Shown here: piece after piece, positions 59,322-64,000 of the stretch
Layout of the letters: the number at the start of each line of letters is the position of its first letter
Numbering within the stretch: position 1 is the stretch's first letter
Source: Davidsoniella eucalypti
Taxonomy: Eukaryota > Ascomycota > Sordariomycetes > Microascales > Ceratocystidaceae
Reading direction: 5' to 3'
NCBI GenBank assembly: GCA_004009845.1
Contig: RMBW01000096.1
Location: 1-64,000, forward strand
DNA length: 64,000 nucleotides
Program-made: the position numbers and the translations under genes
The notes under the pieces: model-generated
Database searches by the model: none
The model's input: the letters and a program-made list of their open reading frames with translations, nothing else
What the model was told of the DNA's origin: nothing

Positions 59322-62300
59322 TACTAAGCTACAGGGAAACGTAGAAGCAAAAGCGGGAACTCGAGCGTTTATGGCGGTGTGCGAGTGTGACGGCCCTCGC
59401 ATGGCCTTCAATGTTGGCTGGTTTTACTGATTAGTTGGCCCTGAAAGACGATATCAGCGGCAGCTGACTGCTGAATTCTCGGCCGTTGTCTTGTATCCAT
59501 CAAGGCTCGAGGTGTCTGCAAGCAACAAAAGGCTGCTGCGTTGCATTGTCCACTAAGAAAGAGGGGGAATAGGTGTTTTCCATATACGGACAATAGCCAT
59601 ATGCTAGGCTTGGGAGGCGAAGAAGGACTGAAAGAAGCCACGGTGAAAGAAGAGAGTAAAGACGACCGGGAGTTCTTTTTCTCTTTCTGGCATTCTCTAG
59701 TCCCCTTCTCTATCCTAGACGTAGCTTTCTGCCTCACAAGGAGCGATGAAAGTTTGAATGGAGAGGACACGCCCCGGGCCTGTGTGTACATATCACATAT
59801 ATTCTTTTGAATGGAAAGACCGACAAGGGCTTCGTGCTGGGAACTGGTGAATGAGCTGTTTGGTCGGTGAAGAAGATAAGCACAAGAGCAGATAGTCAAG
59901 ATGATAAACAAAAGAGCCCGCTGGAGTATGACGACACAAAGCAAAGACCGAGCAAGTCTTCTCCTTGTCCACGCCATAGAACAGAGCAAAAGCAAACCCG
60001 ACCATTTCCTACTTGGTGTTAGTACAGCGGCGCCAATCCATGCCTCGTTTCTTTTCTTTTCTTTGGGCAAGCTCGCCCATCCCACCTTGCCATTATGCCG
60101 TTGCATTGCCTTCCCACATCCCACTTTTTCCGTGTTTGGTGGGCTCAGAACCAGATGGACAGAAAACGTATCGAATGGGACTGAGCGGCGGGTCTGATGT
60201 GCAAAGCTAGAGAACGCCTGGCTCTTTTCGAGGACAAGAGGGGAGGGGGTGCGAGGGAGACGGCGAGTAGCCATAGCCAGACTGTGGCGACTACGCACTC
60301 TGTGATGACCCAGAGAGAGAAACCGATAGGCTGGGTACAGAGCGGTCGAGCTCAGGCTTTCACACCGAACATCTGAGCAATAATATCGATGTGCAATTTG
60401 CGTTTTTTCCGGCGGGTGGCTAAGGCGGCAGACGAACTGGCGCGCCAGGGTTGTCCCTTGTTGAACAGGTCCGTCTCGCCGTGGACTGTGCCTTAACTAG
60501 GCATCACACTGGTCCTAAATAGGATGTGAATTCGGTCAACGCGCTGGCCTGCCTAGTCTTACATTGTATGTATAGCGATGGCTGTGAGGTTAGCCTGTTT
60601 GCATTTCGCTTTGAGCGGGCGATCTGAGAGTGCTCCGGTGGCTATTCTGAGGTTTCAGTCTCCTGTATTACTTGCTTCACTACGTCAGTCGTTGACATCT
60701 TTAATGACTCTGGGATGCCGTCAGTCTTGTCATAAGACTACACTCGCTTATGAAAAGGAGCTTCTACATGCCGTTTTGATCTATTTCTTCATCATCCTCC
60801 AAGCACATCATGACTTGACCAGCTATCGAGGACGCTCCTTTCAGCTTCATCGTATACATACAAGGCCATCGTCATAGCTACGCTAGGGCACTAATCAGAG
60901 GGAGTGGTTTTCCTGTCTGAATTTAGGCCAGTTTCATGCCAGACGGTATGCATACGTATATAGCTATCCCTTTACGTTTCCATAAGGCTGAAATCGCAGT
61001 TTGCACAATCCATTAATAGCAGCAGTCCGTAGTGTGTTTGCGGAAGAGAGCCTGTCCATGCTATCGAGAGTACTGTTCAGCACCTGACACGAGACCATTG
61101 ATATATCGAGGCCGTGGTATTCGATGTACTCTCGGAGCCCATGTTGACGACTCGAGACTATTTTCACTTCAAGACCTCATCATGTGCTATGATAGGCCAC
61201 AATACTGTCCAGTAGGGGGGGGGTTGTCGGATATTCCACTATTGCAAGACCGAGTTTCTCAGACGCATTACTCGCGCCTGAAGAAGCGAGGGCAACGGAC
61301 ATGTACAGAATGGTGCGAAAATGGACCCAAAATCCCAAAAGGAAGCATGCATCTAGACTAGACTGGCATGATCGCGATCCAATAGCCAAGATCCGAGGAA
61401 GCGTGAGGTGAACCGGCCGCTCTGCAAAGGTCGCTGTGGCTGGAACGCAGGAACAAAGTAAGATAAAGGCATGACTATGCATATGTACAGGTGCTTTGAG
61501 AAGCGAGAGAAGAAGAGAATGATATGCGAGGTGGTGATGGTGGAGAATCGGTCAAGACAACTATGGATCCCGTAGCTATCAAGCGGACGTGAGTGCCTTT
61601 TTGCGTGGCCTCTTGTGTTCCTGCTGTTTTCTTCGTATATCACGTGGTGGCGTTTTTTATTCATTTATTTATTTTATTTTTTAATTTTTTAATTTTTTGC
61701 CAACATACATTTCAACTGGAATGTAGTATGGAATGGTTTCTGCTGGTTTTCTCCAAGACCATGCTCAAATCCCAAGTCAACCCACTCCGGGTAAAGTTCT
61801 GGACGTGTTCTTTGTGAGAGCAAATGTAACCATGGCCTTGCTCTAAGCTGTGCTATTGTCATGTGTCCTCGCCAAATGGCTGGGAAGACCTTCGAGGTGG
61901 GATGCCTTGGCCAAGCAGCCAGGCGGTAGACCAGGCACTAAGAAGAGGCCGAGTGTGTTGTACTCGAGAAGAAAGGGTCGCAGCAGCCACTAACTACCGC
62001 ATCGTGTGTTTTGTTTGTTTTTTGCATTCGTTTGTATTTGTCTCGCCCCCATCACTAGGCCGGGGGCGTGTGCGTAGTTTGTGGGCTACCAAGAGGCGGG
62101 ACAGGGCCTTGTTTGTCTCTTTTGCATACAGATATGTATACATGTACACACATGTACATATATATATCTTCATATGTGTTGGGATCTTGGGCCTCCTCGC
62201 AAAGGATCAAGAAAGAAAGCGACGGACAGACCTTAGAGTGTCAGCAGCGTCTGATAACAGCCATCCGTCCCAGAGAACAGAGAAAGAAGAAAAAACCACA

Positions 62301-63673
62301 CGGCGAAGACCATGCAGCCACGGCAGAAAAAGGGCGCTGGCTGTCCAGCTGATTCTCTAACATCGGGATATTATAACCGACTCTACGGTTGCAATGGCAG
62401 ATGGGATGGCAGTAGAAGAAGCACACATACCATGAAGAATACTGTATGTTGTCTTTGGTACACATCGGACTGTATGTATATCTATAGGTGCATATATGTA
62501 AGCTCTGATAGTGGGCAATACAGGCGCCGTCCATTGCAGACAACCGGTGAACAGCTGGCTGCCATACCTACTACACAGCTTATCTTATAGAACAGGCACC
62601 TGTAGTCAGGGAGCAAGACAAAGAATGGCCCAGGAAATCGAATAAGCTCGGGGCCGTGTCAAGACCAGATGCAATCCGTGCCGATTCCGGGCCAAAGACA
62701 GGCAGAAATGCACCAGAAACAGCACCAGCAACGACACATCTCCAACTACAACGACTGCTGGCTGTAGTTGTAGGGGCTACGCCTAAAACACCAAGGCCCC
62801 ATGCCACCTGGGATCGAAGATGGTTAAGGCCGTCGAGCTAGGAGTTCCCGTACGAAAAGGATTCCGTCCTCCATTACAGTTGTTTTTCTTGGTGTCCGTG
62901 TTGTTCTTTTGTATATTGCGGTGTCTTTGCTACCCTAGTTTATTTGTTGTGACTAAATAGAATAAAAAATCCAGTCGTCTGCCTCTGCATATTTGAGCAT
63001 TTTTTTGTACTGCTCACCGTCACTTGGGAAAAATACGGTAGTATCCATACCTTTTCGACTCTTAGTAATATATATCCATAATGTATTGGAAGAGAGAGAT
63101 ATATAATTGTTCTTTACCAACTTCCTGGGGTAATTTGCCTTGATCGTGGTTCGCTAGCCGAAACTACAGGCTGGAAATACAAGGAGGACGAACTGTAATT
63201 TGAATGTTTACAAGCTCCCTTTTCTCACGAGTTATTGTTTTTTCTGTCGTTCTCTTGCCAGGGCAGATTCTTGGCAATGGTGCGAACCAAGATATGAGCA
63301 TCAATACACGTGTATATACTATCTTTTATAAGCCATATGAGCATGAAAGACTGACTACGGCCATACGCGTCTACTTGAGCTGCTTTTCGTCTTTCTTTCG
63401 TCTTTTTGTTCAGATCGAGCTTGTGAAACAGTCCACAAGCCAGATTCGGGTTCTCTGTAGATTGTTCATTACTTCCAAGTCATTCCAAGTCATGGCTTGA
63501 TGCAGCTGCTGTTCCTAACAGTGGCTGATGAATAGACGAGGACCGAGTCCGACGATCAATGGCGTCTGATCCCGTGATTATGCATAGTTGTGTACTAATA
63601 GCAATAAAAAATAATAAATAAAAAAGTGCTACAACAGACTAGCATGTTAGATGCTGTGGCTCGGTAATCTACC

Positions 63674-63699
63674 AAAAAAAAAAAAAAAAAAAAAAAAAA
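63674..63699. repeat. Homopolymer A run (26)
   Basis: Twenty-six consecutive A followed by GAAAAGG. It may be an ordinary slippage tract or the trace of a retroposed poly(A) tail. I see no gene copy beside it. Confidence 0.85.
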
Positions 63700-64000
63700 G
63701 AAAAGGCACCCAGTACATTTACGTATGTAAGTGAGATTGGTGATAGGGATACTGAAACGTGTTCCTAGTTGTATCTGTGTATTCATTCCCCTTCCCTTTC
63801 ATCGACCTCTCTCTTGATCACCCATAGACTAGCTAGTTAGCCAGTATTCTAATAACCTGCAACCAGCCATATCCTTGTACAGACTAGCAAGACTCGAGAA
63901 ATAAACTAGAGCACAGATCTAGTGTGTTCATGAGGCCAGTTGAACCCAAACTAAACTAGGAGAGTACGCAAGGAAAAAAAGAAGAAAACTGGATTAAACA

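Larger units (their letters stand above)
53671..64000. other. Gene-poor region to the window end
   Basis: More than 10 kb without a supported gene. The longest frame (59408-60298, minus, 296 codons) is Ser/Arg/Leu-rich with no domain, and other frames on the plus strand overlap it. Present are a C run (56912-56933), a GT run near 56950, a 7-bp repeat (59281-59321), G runs near 58751 and 61206, and a long A run (63674-63699). From about 59500 onward the sequence may be a promoter or leader for a gene beyond the window; this is a guess. Confidence 0.45.

Noticed and set aside
59408..60298. 296-codon open frame on the minus strand
   Set aside because: Composition is Ser/Arg/Leu-rich with short homopolymer-like patches, there is no domain, and plus-strand frames cover the same bases. 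It reads as chance in low-complexity DNA.
61863..62360. 165-codon plus frame
   Set aside because: Arg/Ser/Tyr-rich with a stretch translated from TATATG repeats; no domain, and another frame overlaps it.
62646..62786. Zinc-cluster-like peptide KTRCNPCRFRAKDRQKC on the plus strand
   Set aside because: Spacing after the first Cys pair is nine rather than six residues, no proper second half follows, and stops lie directly on both sides.

Overview
The window is nuclear DNA of a filamentous ascomycete (Pezizomycotina-like). Genes are cut by short introns of roughly 50-130 bases with GTAAGT-like donors, CTAAC/CTGAC branch sites and YAG acceptors. The gene set fits that group: ergosterol CYP61, mitoribosomal MRP51, the actin-patch protein BBC1, a Senescence-domain protein and a Zn2Cys6 regulator. 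I cannot fix the class or genus by eye. The wide gaps (up to about 11 kb) and long T/C-rich leaders point to a genome that is not especially compact.

Layout. 1-943 is the 3' part of a YIP1-family membrane protein (+). It converges on a mitochondrial-type rhodanese (-, 1183-1935), followed by ERG5, the sterol C-22 desaturase CYP61 (-, 3170-5056). About 6 kb without a convincing gene follows, apart from a doubtful 77-codon frame at 6100. The second cluster is dense and housekeeping: the queuine tRNA-ribosyltransferase catalytic subunit (-, 11214-12591) diverges from MRP51 (+, 12986-14377), then RPS17 (+, 14758-15431), then RTR1/RPAP2 (-, 15883-16731), which diverges from BBC1 (+, 18232-21848). 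From 21.8 to 33.3 kb I find no clean gene, only a block at 26.6-28.1 kb with coding-like but broken or strand-ambiguous frames.

The third cluster holds a conserved-looking Ser-rich protein of unknown function (+, 33276-34757), a GCP4-type gamma-tubulin complex component (-, 37280-39753) and a Senescence-domain protein (-, 40492-42406). After an 8.4 kb gap rich in simple repeats comes a Zn2Cys6 transcription factor (+, 50800-53151). Its frame continues for 172 codons beyond an in-frame TGA. The last 10 kb holds no gene I can support.

The genes do not form one pathway. Shared themes are translation (MRP51, RPS17, tRNA queuosine), transcription (RTR1, the zinc-cluster factor), cytoskeleton (BBC1, GCP4) and membranes/sterols (ERG5, YIP1, Senescence protein). 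The points most worth following are the interrupted C-terminus of the transcription factor, the broken coding block near 27.5 kb, and a cluster of GCAACTAC-type sites about 0.6-0.8 kb upstream of the transcription factor. I saw no tRNA, rRNA, CRISPR array or intact transposon. Exon limits come from reading splice signals by eye.
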